Shown piece after piece: positions 24,882-33,636 of a DNA stretch of 64,000 nt. Source of the stretch: a virus; the IMG/VR virus record IMGVR_UViG_3300037493_001906, positions 54,099-118,098 of that record; one strand, 5' to 3'. A program made the position numbers and the translations under genes. The first letter of the stretch is position 1, and every line of letters begins with the position of its first letter. The notes under the pieces were generated by a model. That model was given only the letters and a program-made list of their open reading frames with translations, did not search any database and was not told the DNA's origin.

Positions 24882-27086
24882 TTATCTTATATTTTTAAAT
24901 GGGCTTCTTGAATGTCTCATTGATTCATTATGACTTCTTGATCTTCCAAGATGCTTAAAAGGGTTTGTATTTAATTTAAACAAATTTGCTGACTTTTCCA
25001 AGTGTTTTTTATCTAACACCTCTACTCTCTTTCTATAACCACGATTAGCTTGCTGCACTTTAGCAAAGGAAATAAGAGCTGCTAAAGCAACTAACCTATC
25101 CACGTTGATGGTATCATTATAAGATTCCATCTCTTTCATAGCCATTATATCTGGTATTCTTTCTATACCATATGATGTTTTAACAATGGTGCCATCTTCT
25201 TTAGTTTCTGTATCTATTTCTTCTCTGAGAAATTCAATAAGATAACTAAGAAGGTGAGCTTTAAAGATTGTACTAACATTTTTCCATCCATATTCTTGGA
25301 ACACATTCCTATTAGCACCTAGATCTTTAAGAAATAGTATCTGGTCTTTAGGAACAAGGTATTTTTGTTTTCTTTTAGAAATCATGTATTGGATAAACAA
25401 GGACACGTTATTCTCTATAATTGTCCATGCATTATACCACTCTATAATTAACTCTAGTCTTTGATGAGTTTTTGTAATGTCATCAAATCTACCACACCAG
25501 GCAGCTACAATCTTATCCTTTTCTATAAAGGATTCTACAGTATCTGTATCTATTCTTGTTACTTCAACTGGATTCTTATATACATATATAGAACAAAGTG
25601 AATCACTTGTTGTAGTTTTTCCTTCTGAAACTGGATCCACAGAAGCATAGTAAGTTCCCCACTCAGATTTAGGATCTGGTTTTTCCCATACTACAATAGT
25701 TCCTGTTTTATCCTCAGTCTTTTTAGAGATTGGAAAATCAGAGATAGGTAACTTATTAGTTAACTTATGCTCTACTTTACCGTCTGTAGTTCTAAATAGT
25801 TCTACAAATTCATAAGCATAATCTTTTTCTTCAATTCTTCTTTTCTGAGCTGCTACTAAGTGTTGAGGAAAAACAGAAAGTTTTCTATAAGCAAATGCTT
25901 CAGCAATATTTCTTGGATGCTGAGAAATCCTAAGTTGGTATTTTTCAGGACTAAGATCTTTCTTCCATTTTTCAAACTTAATGTTAAGAGCCTCTAAAGC
26001 TTGTTCAACTAATGAGTTTCCAAACTCATCAATGTAAGGAGGCATAGACCATTGTTCTGGAATAAAGAGACCTGACACACCTATAGTACCTTTATCATCT
26101 AATAGATTTGTCTCTACTGCATAGATACTGTGTGGTTCAGGATTAAGCATCATTTCCTTAAGAGGTTCACATTGGTCAAGATCACCCACGGATCCTGCAG
26201 CTATAAAAGTTCCTGTTGTTATATCTCCAGACTGTAAAGCAGGAAATAAATACTCTACTGTTTTGTCCATGTTAGGAGCAATCCCAGCTTCTTCATAAAA
26301 GAAGTACCTGATTGCACCACCCACTCCAGCTGTATCACTTTGTTCAAAACTAGTTCCTTGGATAGTTCCTTTAAGACCTTTGTAAGTTGACCTACCATTG
26401 TAATCTGTATCTTCAATTTGTTGTTGCCACATTAATACTTTATTAGGAGACATTGGCCTATACCAAGCTGTCTTGTCATCTAAGAAAGATTTGTATTCTG
26501 TTAGAAACTTCCATGAACCCTTATCATTTATATAATCCTTTAGACTTGCACCCATCTTTAATATAGGTGTTTCTTCAAACCAAATTTGATTAATGAATTT
26601 AGCCATATGGAAATATGATGACCCAAATTGACGTTTCTTTAGGACAGCAGCATGGGTATAGTGTAGCTCTGCTAATAGTTCATAAAGAGCCATATGATAT
26701 TGCCCATCCCAAACTTCTGGAAAGTCAAACTTCTTTTTTACTTTATCATTAATAGGTAAAAAGTTAATCCACATATAGTATTCTCTAGTGAGATACCATG
26801 TATCAGTTTTACCTTTAAAGATTACTCCAAACCTATTTTTAAGTTTTTGATCATTCCAGTATTCTCTAAAGTCTCTTGATCCTTCAGTATATGCACAAAA
26901 GTAATTTTGATGTTGAAACTTTCTAGCTTGAGCATTAAACTCAAAGGCTGTTTCATCAAAGTTATACTGTCCTGGTTCTTTAAATAAAGACTTTATAAAA
27001 TCCCTAAATTCAATCATACTACTAAAAGATGTAGTTGACCATTGACCATTTTCCCAAGTAGGTATTTCTGAATAAAAATTACTCAT
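24882..27086 (-). CDS. terL: Terminase large subunit
   Basis: The 734-aa protein has an N-terminal ATPase with a deviant Walker A (LKKRQFGSSYFHMAKF, about residue 155) and Walker B-like RYFFYEEAGI (about residue 265). The C-terminal RNase H-fold nuclease has acidic residues in YYASVDPVSEG, FLKDLGANR and IPDIMAM. It packages DNA into proheads through the portal encoded next to it. Length and motif form fit crAss-like terminases. It overlaps the 70-aa gene upstream by 8 bases. Confidence 0.95.
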   Translation of the reverse strand: MSNFYSEIPTWENGQWSTTSFSSMIEFRDFIKSLFKEPGQYNFDETAFEFNAQARKFQHQNYFCAYTEGSRDFREYWNDQKLKNRFGVIFKGKTDTWYLTREYYMWINFLPINDKVKKKFDFPEVWDGQYHMALYELLAELHYTHAAVLKKRQFGSSYFHMAKFINQIWFEETPILKMGASLKDYINDKGSWKFLTEYKSFLDDKTAWYRPMSPNKVLMWQQQIEDTDYNGRSTYKGLKGTIQGTSFEQSDTAGVGGAIRYFFYEEAGIAPNMDKTVEYLFPALQSGDITTGTFIAAGSVGDLDQCEPLKEMMLNPEPHSIYAVETNLLDDKGTIGVSGLFIPEQWSMPPYIDEFGNSLVEQALEALNIKFEKWKKDLSPEKYQLRISQHPRNIAEAFAYRKLSVFPQHLVAAQKRRIEEKDYAYEFVELFRTTDGKVEHKLTNKLPISDFPISKKTEDKTGTIVVWEKPDPKSEWGTYYASVDPVSEGKTTTSDSLCSIYVYKNPVEVTRIDTDTVESFIEKDKIVAAWCGRFDDITKTHQRLELIIEWYNAWTIIENNVSLFIQYMISKRKQKYLVPKDQILFLKDLGANRNVFQEYGWKNVSTIFKAHLLSYLIEFLREEIDTETKEDGTIVKTSYGIERIPDIMAMKEMESYNDTINVDRLVALAALISFAKVQQANRGYRKRVEVLDKKHLEKSANLFKLNTNPFKHLGRSRSHNESMRHSRSPFKNIR

Positions 27087-27291
27087 TCAATAGTGCTTTA
27101 ACTTTATCTGGATCTCCTTGAGTATTTATGACTATTTCTATTAAGGTATCTACCTTAGAAGAAATTAACACATTTTTTAATTTTCCATTAAAATAATTAC
27201 CCATGTCTTCTTTTTTAAAGACTGCCCAGTGTTTCATATAAGGATTATAATGAAACAACCATCCATATAAATCTTCCATATTATTGGTCAT
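27079..27291 (-). CDS. 70-aa protein coupled to terminase
   Basis: It begins MTNNMEDLYGWLFHYNPYMK and has a small mixed fold (HWAVFKKEDMGNYFNG). It overlaps both the terminase start and the end of the 170-aa gene, so expression is coupled to packaging genes. Function is unknown. Confidence 0.72.
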   Translation of the reverse strand: MTNNMEDLYGWLFHYNPYMKHWAVFKKEDMGNYFNGKLKNVLISSKVDTLIEIVINTQGDPDKVKALLNE

Positions 27292-27793
27292 ATGCTAATT
27301 TTTTACCACCCCTTGTCCTACCCCGTGTTTCCTCTAATTCAGCTAAAACTACTTTTTCTAGTTGTTTAAACTCCATTATAGTTTTACCTACTGATTTAAT
27401 TTGTGCACTTAAAGCTGTTATATTACCATCTCTTCCTGCAGTAATACTTGTTGTCCTAGCAAATTTACCAAGTTTTTCAAGTAAGATTTTATTATCTAGA
27501 TAGTATCTATAAGTAGGTGTAGTGTATAAAGTTTCAAGTTTATTAATTGCTGCTCTAATCTCATCATCCTCTAGTGTATAGTCACCAGGGAAATCATTAT
27601 ATATAATGTCATCTTTGTCTTCATCTGCAATATTTGCATATGGACTTTCTACATCAAATCTATAATAGAGAAAATTAAAAACAGGAATAGGATCCTTATA
27701 AAAATCATGAATTGCTTTAAGTTCAGGTATAGTTAGGCAATGATGATTAATCACTACAGTACCATTTACTATATCAAATATTTTTAATATCAT
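27281..27793 (-). CDS. Unknown protein upstream of terminase, possible packaging accessory
   Basis: The 170-aa protein has an acidic middle (DEDKDDIIYNDFPGDYTLED) and a basic, helical C-terminus (VVLAELEETRGRTRGGKKL). The place just upstream of TerL is where a small terminase subunit would usually be, but I see no helix-turn-helix. I therefore only suggest a packaging or head-assembly role. Confidence 0.68.
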   Translation of the reverse strand: MILKIFDIVNGTVVINHHCLTIPELKAIHDFYKDPIPVFNFLYYRFDVESPYANIADEDKDDIIYNDFPGDYTLEDDEIRAAINKLETLYTTPTYRYYLDNKILLEKLGKFARTTSITAGRDGNITALSAQIKSVGKTIMEFKQLEKVVLAELEETRGRTRGGKKLAYDQ

Positions 27794-27930
27794 CTTTTAT
27801 TCCAATTAATATGTATTGCAAAACATAGTATGCAAATAGTTATACTTACGTATTCTGTCATAGGAAAGCCTATACCAAACATTACTCCATCAAAGTAACT
27901 AAAATCTACTTTTAATTTATATCTAGACAT
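27790..27930 (-). CDS. 46-aa single-span membrane protein
   Basis: ATG at 27930 opens MSRYKLKVDFSYFDGVMFGI. One hydrophobic stretch, EYVSITICILCFAIHI, ends with NWNKR. Stop and start overlap its neighbours on both sides (ATGA downstream), the usual coupling of real genes in this arm. Function is unknown. Confidence 0.65.
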   Translation of the reverse strand: MSRYKLKVDFSYFDGVMFGIGFPMTEYVSITICILCFAIHINWNKR

Positions 27931-28247
27931 TATATTTTCCAATTATTTATTCTATCAAGCTTTGCCCTTTGTTCTAAAGTTAAGTTATCTCTTAAAACTC
28001 TTTCCATAATAGCTTCATTAGAGCACATAATTTCATCACAGTCTGTTATTTTATGTACTTCCTTTATTGTATAAGTCTGGAACATAAAGATTCTACCAAA
28101 TAGTTTAAAACTAAATTCTTTTAAATTAGATTTAGCAGATGCTTGTAAATCAAATAACATAGGGTCATCTAATACAGAGTTAGATTGAGCTTTATGTTTC
28201 TCTATTTGCTTTTTAATAAAGTCAGGGTCTGTTGTTTTATTTATCAT
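27930..28247 (-). CDS. 105-aa unknown protein
   Basis: It begins MINKTTDPDFIKKQIEKHKA and ends LEQRAKLDRINNWKI, with an aromatic strand FSFKLFGRIFMFQTYTIKE in the middle. It overlaps the nuclease gene by 4 bases. No family is recognised. Confidence 0.7.
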   Translation of the reverse strand: MINKTTDPDFIKKQIEKHKAQSNSVLDDPMLFDLQASAKSNLKEFSFKLFGRIFMFQTYTIKEVHKITDCDEIMCSNEAIMERVLRDNLTLEQRAKLDRINNWKI

Positions 28248-29080
28248 TTTGTTTTAGTTATTGTGTCAGGATTATCCTGTATGTACTGAATCATGTTTAT
28301 TACTTCAGATTTAAGATAAGGCACTTCATAAGGAATTACAGTTTTTACAATAGGCTTATCATTAGCATCTTTACACAAGATAGGGTTTCCAAACTTATCT
28401 TCACCATCTTTTTCAAAGATTACATGATGTAAAGCCATTTTACCTGCTTTGTATCTAGGGTTATGTTTAAGGATCATGTACATGTAGGTAGACAACTGCA
28501 GTGCATAATGATTAAAATTGCAATCATCTAGATGTGTTATTGGACCACCCATCTTTTGACTTACTCCATCCCAATTCTTAAAGCTTTCTTTTTTGATTTC
28601 CTTATTAGTCTTATAGTCTATTATATCTACAGTATCTTTAATAACTTCTACTCTATCTGATTGACCACAAATGCCAGCAGATTTAAGATAAATAAAGTGC
28701 TCAGGATATATCCCTTCAGTAAGTCTCTGAATAGGAGAATGCTTTATACCATCTAAATAGATAGGTTTAATAATAGGAATAGGTCTTCCAGATCTGTCTA
28801 TTGTATCTACTTCAATAAGATCAGATTCTCTTTGGTCATGATAAAAAGTACCAGCAGTTACAGCTCTATCTGTTTCATGGGCCCAATGTCCTTGAATTTC
28901 TTCAGGGGTAAATCCATACCACTTAGACTTCTTATTCTTAGAACACTTTATAGATACAGCAATTGGATCAAATTTTTGTTTAAATAATCCTACAAACTTA
29001 GTTACACTAAGCCAATTAATTCTTTCATCAGGATCTAGACTCTGGTAAAGATGATTCTCTGGTTTGAATATCACTGTCAT
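28244..29080 (-). CDS. PD-(D/E)XK superfamily nuclease (RecB/Cas4-like)
   Basis: The 278-aa protein shows the exonuclease core: a His/Glu-containing N-terminal region (AGTFYHDQRESD near residue 100) and the catalytic motif DTVDIIDYKTNKE (about residue 160), where D and K of the IDYKT motif are the hallmark. A later QLSTYMYML-like helix (ALQLSTYMYMILK) matches motif QxxxY. Such phage enzymes process DNA ends for recombination or packaging. It is embedded in the packaging operon and overlaps the zinc-ribbon gene upstream. Confidence 0.87.
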   Translation of the reverse strand: MTVIFKPENHLYQSLDPDERINWLSVTKFVGLFKQKFDPIAVSIKCSKNKKSKWYGFTPEEIQGHWAHETDRAVTAGTFYHDQRESDLIEVDTIDRSGRPIPIIKPIYLDGIKHSPIQRLTEGIYPEHFIYLKSAGICGQSDRVEVIKDTVDIIDYKTNKEIKKESFKNWDGVSQKMGGPITHLDDCNFNHYALQLSTYMYMILKHNPRYKAGKMALHHVIFEKDGEDKFGNPILCKDANDKPIVKTVIPYEVPYLKSEVINMIQYIQDNPDTITKTK

Positions 29081-29237
29081 TTTGAGTAATGTTTTGAGTT
29101 GATGTTGAGATATAAGTTTCAGGTGGTAAGCCTGTTAATTCACTGATTAATTGTTTACCAAGACATACAGTACAAGTAGTATTACAAAAACCAATAGTAC
29201 CAGAACCATTACAAATAGGACATTTTACATAGTTCAT
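29028..29237 (-). CDS. 69-aa zinc-ribbon protein
   Basis: The N-terminus MNYVKCPICNGSGTIGFCNT, then TCTVCLG carries DnaJ-like CxxCxGxG spacing, expected to bind zinc. The C-terminal half is Ser/Thr-rich. It overlaps the nuclease gene by 53 bases in another frame, a long overlap, so the nuclease start may lie a little downstream. Function is unknown. Confidence 0.68.
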   Translation of the reverse strand: MNYVKCPICNGSGTIGFCNTTCTVCLGKQLISELTGLPPETYISTSTQNITQNDSDIQTRESSLPESRS

Positions 29238-29569
29238 GACTTATCAGGATTATAGTTAATGTCTTTATAAAGTTTATCTTCTTCTTCTTGAGATACAATA
29301 GCTGGCCAACGTGATCCATCAGGATGAGCACATTCAGATCCTAATGATCTTGTTTTCCAAGCAAGTTTACAACCACATTCTCCACAACATGGCTGGGTTC
29401 CAGGTGCAAAACACTTACTGCCTTCCCTGTCAATTAAAGGACATGCTTCACATATTCTAAGTCTTGAAGCAGCTATTTTTTCAATCTCATCTTTAATAAA
29501 GATTGAGTTTAATACTCCTTCAAAAATAAGGTCTTTACTTTTCCAAATCTTTTTTAATTTATTTAGCAT
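29234..29569 (-). CDS. 111-aa Cys-rich zinc-binding protein
   Basis: Residues about 37-85 carry a dense Cys pattern: RICEACPLIDREGSKCF, then PCCGECGCKLAWKTR, then SECAHPDGSRWP. This resembles a small double zinc-binding module found in Bacteroidota phages. The helical N-terminus (MLNKLKKIWKSKDLIFEGVL) may contact a partner. It overlaps IHF and the zinc-ribbon gene, so it belongs to the same operon. Confidence 0.75.
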   Translation of the reverse strand: MLNKLKKIWKSKDLIFEGVLNSIFIKDEIEKIAASRLRICEACPLIDREGSKCFAPGTQPCCGECGCKLAWKTRSLGSECAHPDGSRWPAIVSQEEEDKLYKDINYNPDKS

Positions 29570-29945
29570 TTCTTTTTTCCTTTATTTTTGATTTTTTTTG
29601 TTGGTCTTCTTGTAACATACTCTGTAAATCTTGAAGTTGTTTAAGTCTATTTTCATTATCTTTTAAAATAGCAAACTTTTGAAAAGAGATTCTATCTCCA
29701 CTATCTATTATTTTTTTATATTTTTTAATAGTGTTTTCATATTCAAGCATTACTTCTGGTACCTTCCAAGGCTTTACTCTAAATGTACCAAGTCCATGAA
29801 CTATAATATTAGGACCTTCTGCATTACTTAATTTTTTTCTTATTTCTTTCCAGTAAAATGTGACAAACTCTTTAACTAGATTTGCACTTACCTCATTTTC
29901 ATCTGCTATTTCTGGAAATAAAAAACTATGCTTCGTGGGTATCAA
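29559..29945 (-). CDS. IHF/HU-family DNA-bending protein
   Basis: The 128-aa protein matches HU/IHF: an N-terminal helix pair (SANLVKEFVTFYWKEIRKKL), the strand IIVHGLGTFRVKPWKVPE containing the conserved G-G-T-F motif, and a long charged helical C-terminus. A single IHF-like gene in the virion/packaging block is a known hallmark of crAss-like phages. It may bend DNA at packaging or replication sites. It overlaps the wHTH-like gene upstream by 20 bases. Confidence 0.88.
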   Translation of the reverse strand: MIPTKHSFLFPEIADENEVSANLVKEFVTFYWKEIRKKLSNAEGPNIIVHGLGTFRVKPWKVPEVMLEYENTIKKYKKIIDSGDRISFQKFAILKDNENRLKQLQDLQSMLQEDQQKKSKIKEKRNAK

Positions 29946-30354
29946 GATGAATTATTTTAAAATTAAGTAAAATATTACCATTAGTTTGAATTTTTAAATC
30001 TGGATTAAGACTAATCTTTTTACGAGACTTACCACTCTTAACTAATAGCTTTTCTTTTTCTACTTTAATAAGTACATTTCTTATTGTTTGTGGAGATGAC
30101 TCTGGCCTTTTAGGCTGAGGCATTCCAGGTTCAGGTTTCCAGGTTTTAAGTTTTTCTTCTAATCTTTTATCTGCCATATCATGGCAAAAATCAGTTAGTT
30201 CATATTCTCCTGATTTACCTAAATGAGTTAAACAATCTAGATCCAACTCACTTAAAGTTATATTGTTTATATAACAATAACTAATGAGTTGGAATCTAAT
30301 AATATCATCTAAATCCATTTGAACCTGTTTATTTACAAGGTTTACTTTAGCCAT
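29926..30354 (-). CDS. Probable winged-helix DNA-binding protein
   Basis: The 142-aa protein has a helical N-half (DDIIRFQLISYCYINNITLS), then SPQTIRNVLIKVEKEKLLVK as a possible recognition helix and wing, followed by a basic SGKSRKKISLNPDLK. The arrangement resembles winged-helix proteins next to the IHF gene in related phages. It might regulate late transcription or replication. The wHTH call is by eye. Confidence 0.66.
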   Translation of the reverse strand: MAKVNLVNKQVQMDLDDIIRFQLISYCYINNITLSELDLDCLTHLGKSGEYELTDFCHDMADKRLEEKLKTWKPEPGMPQPKRPESSPQTIRNVLIKVEKEKLLVKSGKSRKKISLNPDLKIQTNGNILLNFKIIHLDTHEA

Positions 30355-30376
30355 GTTGATATTGCTGACAGGTTAA

Positions 30377-30682
30377 TTATTCTGTTTTAAGTTTTCTAGG
30401 AGGATTGGATTTTTCTGGCTGAGGATTATGTACTGGTTCCTCTTCAGATTCTTCCTCCTCTTCTCTAGGACCTGCCATCATTTGGGCTATCCTAATTGTA
30501 TTCATTATCCTCTTAGCCCTTGCTTCTTCAATATCTGCTAATAGTTTTTCATACTCAGATTGTAGTTTTAAAGTACTAATCTGTTCTTTGTAATAAGCTA
30601 CTATATTCTTACGCATAGCTTCAATTTGTTCAGGAGTAAGCTGTTGTTGCTCCTGATTTTCTGTGTTGGTTGTGTCTGACAT
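30377..30682 (-). CDS. 101-aa acidic coiled-coil protein, operon leader
   Basis: I start at the ATG at 30682 (MSDTTNTENQEQQQ) because a TATATTTG promoter at 30711-30718 puts the transcript start inside any longer frame. The protein has a helix (PEQIEAMRKNIVAYYKEQIS) and an acidic Pro-rich tail (EEEEESEEEPVHNPQPE). It leads the IHF-nuclease-terminase operon. Function is unknown; the shape suits a scaffold or chaperone. Confidence 0.7.
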   Translation of the reverse strand: MSDTTNTENQEQQQLTPEQIEAMRKNIVAYYKEQISTLKLQSEYEKLLADIEEARAKRIMNTIRIAQMMAGPREEEEESEEEPVHNPQPEKSNPPRKLKTE

Positions 30683-30710
30683 TTTATAAACTTTTAAAGT
30701 TAAACTACCA

Positions 30711-30718
30711 CAAATATA
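30711..30718 (-). promoter_or_regulatory. TAnnTTTG promoter box (packaging operon)
   Basis: TATATTTG on the minus strand is preceded by GTTTAAACTTTT and lies 29 bases before the ATG at 30682. It is immediately downstream of a terminator, so it starts the 30682-to-terminase operon. Confidence 0.8.
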
Positions 30719-30756
30719 TAATAAAAGTTTAAACAAAAAAAATTTACCTAAATAAA

Positions 30757-30795
30757 TTACAAAAAAAAGACTTTAGGAATTAGCTAAAGTCTTTT
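30757..30795 (-). terminator. Rho-independent terminator
   Basis: AAAAGACTTTAG and CTAAAGTCTTTT form a perfect 12-base stem with a 7-base loop, followed on the minus strand by TTTTTTTTG. It ends the fibre/lysis unit upstream. Confidence 0.93.
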
Positions 30796-30815
30796 AGGGA
30801 GAAAAATATAATGGG

Positions 30816-31511
30816 TTATTTTAATAAATCCCATCCAGTAAATGGAGAAGCCCATCTTGATTTACCTGTATATCTATAGTAACCACTTACTCCAGCTATA
30901 AGCAATCCAGGATATACTGGAGCAATATAGTCAGTTTGATAACCAAGAGCTGCATCAGCAGGTACTTTAACTGAATTCCAAGCATCTGCATAAGTTGTTC
31001 CAGCAGCATATACACCTAGTAAACCACCTACAGCATTAAATAAATTTTGATTAGAAGAAAATACACCTATTCTTATTAAGCTTTCTGTTTGCTCATTTGT
31101 TGTATATGGAGGATTTCTTAAAAAAGCAACACCTACTGTAGCTGTAATATTATAAGCTCTACTTATTCCAGTTTGTAATTCATTCCACTCTTCTATTGTA
31201 GTAGCAGCAAATCCAGGAAGTACTTCATCATGTATACCTCTATCAGTTGCATATGCAGATAATTGCTGATTTGAAACATATACAGGAGGTGTATTTGCCA
31301 TATCACCATTCCATATATGATTGTTATTAGCAATAGCTAATTGTTTAGCATGTATGCTAGACAAAAAATCATGTGCATCTACAAGTGGATTTTTATATAA
31401 TGTTGCTTTTTTAGCAGGTAATCTAAATGTACTTTTTGTTGACCAGGATGTACCTGCCCAATTATTTGCAATTACACCAGCTGCTGGTACGAGTTTATCT
31501 TGAGCTCCCAT
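30816..31511 (-). CDS. 231-aa predicted virion protein
   Basis: It begins MGAQDKLVPAAGVIANNWAG and is rich in Ala, Asn, Tyr and Trp, ending GYYRYTGKSRWASPFTGWDL. There is no signal peptide. It is the last gene before the terminator, downstream of fibre-like proteins. The composition resembles phage tail-tip or fibre-associated proteins. No family is recognised. Confidence 0.66.
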   Translation of the reverse strand: MGAQDKLVPAAGVIANNWAGTSWSTKSTFRLPAKKATLYKNPLVDAHDFLSSIHAKQLAIANNNHIWNGDMANTPPVYVSNQQLSAYATDRGIHDEVLPGFAATTIEEWNELQTGISRAYNITATVGVAFLRNPPYTTNEQTESLIRIGVFSSNQNLFNAVGGLLGVYAAGTTYADAWNSVKVPADAALGYQTDYIAPVYPGLLIAGVSGYYRYTGKSRWASPFTGWDLLK

Positions 31512-31517
31512 AATTAT

Positions 31518-31859
31518 TTAATTTTTTTTATTATTAATTGCTTCCATAACACCTGTTATTTTAGCTAAACATACTTTCATTTCTATTTGAGCATCTGCAA
31601 TTATATCTAATTTAGCCCATAGCTTTTCATTAGAGTCATGCTGCTCTTTTTTAATTTCATTTATTCTATTATAGATATTAGTCTCTTTTTTATCAACTTG
31701 TAATTTAAAGTCTTCAAGTTCTTCTTTATATTGTTTTGATATCATGATTGTTCTATCTACAGTTCTTTTAAGTGCATACCACATGAATAATGCTGAGCCA
31801 ATAATTGTAATTATTGAAATCATATTTCCAAAGGTAAATGTTAAGTGTTGTGCATCCAT
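31518..31859 (-). CDS. 113-aa membrane-anchored coiled-coil protein
   Basis: One N-terminal transmembrane helix (MISIITIIGSALFMWYALKR) is followed by about 80 residues of Lys/Glu heptads (YKEELEDFKLQVDKKETN). The topology resembles an Rz-type inner-membrane spanin or a phage membrane anchor. Given the endolysin 2 kb upstream in the same unit, a lysis role is plausible but not shown. Confidence 0.66.
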   Translation of the reverse strand: MDAQHLTFTFGNMISIITIIGSALFMWYALKRTVDRTIMISKQYKEELEDFKLQVDKKETNIYNRINEIKKEQHDSNEKLWAKLDIIADAQIEMKVCLAKITGVMEAINNKKN

Positions 31860-31891
31860 ACTCTATTTATACTCTTATACTTTTTTATAAA

Positions 31892-31978
31892 TTAAAAAAT
31901 TTCTCTCCATTGCATTGAAGCTCCTACAGTTGTTGTAGTAGTTCCTGCAAAAAATACTCTTTTATATACGTTACTCAT
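31892..31978 (-). CDS. 28-aa micro-ORF
   Basis: ATG at 31978 opens MSNVYKRVFFAGTTTTTVGA followed by SMQWREIF. It fills the gap between the fibre-like gene and the membrane protein gene. The leader AATATTATG resembles its neighbours. Coding status is uncertain because of its length. Confidence 0.4.
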   Translation of the reverse strand: MSNVYKRVFFAGTTTTTVGASMQWREIF

Positions 31979-31982
31979 AATA

Positions 31983-33299
31983 TTATTGTGTTAAATCGTA
32001 AAATGTTAATAATGCAATTCCACCACCTGTTGCAGTAATAGTTCTAGCACATAAACTATAAACATCACTAATCCCTGTAAGTGAAGCACCTATTTGTAAA
32101 TCCCAGTTAAAAGCCATACCAGCACCAGATAAAGCACTTCTTCCTGATTTAGAAGTTATAAGTTCACTATATACAACAGTACCACTAGAAATAGAAGTAG
32201 AACTAATATCAAATTCAACATTAGTATCTGATGATACTGCTGAATAAGAAGCACCTGTTAAAGTACCATTTTTAATTAAAGCTATTTGATAGTTGTCAGT
32301 GGTTGTTGGTAAGAAGTTTACGTTGTAAGGAAGAACAACCGCTCCTAATGAAGTTGATGCAAGTCTAATAGAAACTAATGGTTTATATGTAGTTGTAATA
32401 AAAGTACCTGATGTAGAAGTAGTCATAGTTGCAACGTGTTCTATAGAAGTCTGTTCTAGTCCTCCTTCAGACATTACCGAGGAACAAATTTGTTTTAGAT
32501 TAGAAGTACCTGAAGTTGTTCCTGTATTAGTTATCTCATATCTAATAGGTAAAATTGCTGTTGTCATATAAACAGAATTTCCATATACGTTTGCTGTATT
32601 ATAAGTATGACAAACTATGTATTGTCCATTAATAATAAATCCACATCTAACAGATCCAACACCTAACCATTCAAAATCCATCCATAGAATTTGAGGATGA
32701 GTTAAATCTAATGTAAGTCCACTAGCACCAGTTCCATCTAATTTATCCCCGTTCCACGATGATTGATCAACTTTTCTTGTTGTATCATCAACAGAACCAC
32801 CAATATAAGTTCTTAATACAAATGAATTAGTAGTATTATTTACTTGAAAATAAATTCCATTTTGAGTGCTAAAATAACCTATACGTTGTCTTAAATTTGT
32901 TTTTGCAGTTGCAGCTTGAAATGTAGCAAGAACTAATAAACTTTTACCAGGTTGATAAGTCATTGATCTAAAAGATTGTCTAACTACTTCAGCACCTGAT
33001 GTTGTATTAACAGTCATTTGAACTGTAGCTTCATTAGCTAAATAACTAGTAGATCCACCTGATACAATTGAAGTATCAAATTGATTATCAGCTGCGTATC
33101 TATTTTGAGAATCAAATAATGTATAAGGTTGAGATACTCTTAATCTTCCAAATGCATCTGCTGCCATAGGTCCTACAGGTTGCATTGCAGCACCTGTAGC
33201 CAGGGTAGCATCAATGCTACCAAGAAGCTGCAATGATGCAAGTTGGTAAGGAAAATTATTTCCTTTATTACCCTGATCTCTAAGATTACCTATACTCAT
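31983..33299 (-). CDS. Virion fibre/decoration protein with GNLxDQGNKGNNFP anchor
   Basis: The 438-aa protein begins MSIGNLRDQGNKGNNFPYQL, an anchor shared with the next gene upstream. The remainder is Thr/Ser-rich beta structure (for example STSYLANEATVQMTVNTTSG), as in receptor-binding or head fibres. The same N-terminal motif occurs in Bacteroidota phage appendages, with variable C-terminal parts. It is probably exposed on the virion. Confidence 0.75.
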   Translation of the reverse strand: MSIGNLRDQGNKGNNFPYQLASLQLLGSIDATLATGAAMQPVGPMAADAFGRLRVSQPYTLFDSQNRYAADNQFDTSIVSGGSTSYLANEATVQMTVNTTSGAEVVRQSFRSMTYQPGKSLLVLATFQAATAKTNLRQRIGYFSTQNGIYFQVNNTTNSFVLRTYIGGSVDDTTRKVDQSSWNGDKLDGTGASGLTLDLTHPQILWMDFEWLGVGSVRCGFIINGQYIVCHTYNTANVYGNSVYMTTAILPIRYEITNTGTTSGTSNLKQICSSVMSEGGLEQTSIEHVATMTTSTSGTFITTTYKPLVSIRLASTSLGAVVLPYNVNFLPTTTDNYQIALIKNGTLTGASYSAVSSDTNVEFDISSTSISSGTVVYSELITSKSGRSALSGAGMAFNWDLQIGASLTGISDVYSLCARTITATGGGIALLTFYDLTQ

Positions 33300-33364
33300 T
33301 GGATGTAAGATTTTAACCTATATTGTATAATATAAGAATTTTTTTTACAATAACAAAAACTTTT

Positions 33365-33628
33365 TTAACTTACTGTAGCTAAAGTTAAGAATGCACTGTA
33401 GTTATTTGCTGTACTATTATATACTATGCTTTTTGATACAAGAAACAAAGAAGGATAGGCTGTATATACAGCATTAATAGATGTTAATAATGCAGCTGTT
33501 GTAGCTTGAGTTACAACAATTTCTTGTAGATTAGATCCAAGTTCTTTACCTGCTAATTTTAATGCTTTAAGTTGAAAAGGAAAGTTATTTCCTTTGTTTC
33601 CTTGGTCTTTTAAATTGCCTACTGACAT
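33365..33628 (-). CDS. 87-aa protein with the same virion anchor
   Basis: MSVGNLKDQGNKGNNFPFQL aligns with the first 20 residues of the 438-aa fibre (16 identical), but the protein stops after about 65 further residues. It could be a short competitor or cap for the same docking site, or a truncated fibre paralogue. The open frame and leader look intact. Confidence 0.72.
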   Translation of the reverse strand: MSVGNLKDQGNKGNNFPFQLKALKLAGKELGSNLQEIVVTQATTAALLTSINAVYTAYPSLFLVSKSIVYNSTANNYSAFLTLATVS

Positions 33629-33636
33629 AATTTTAA

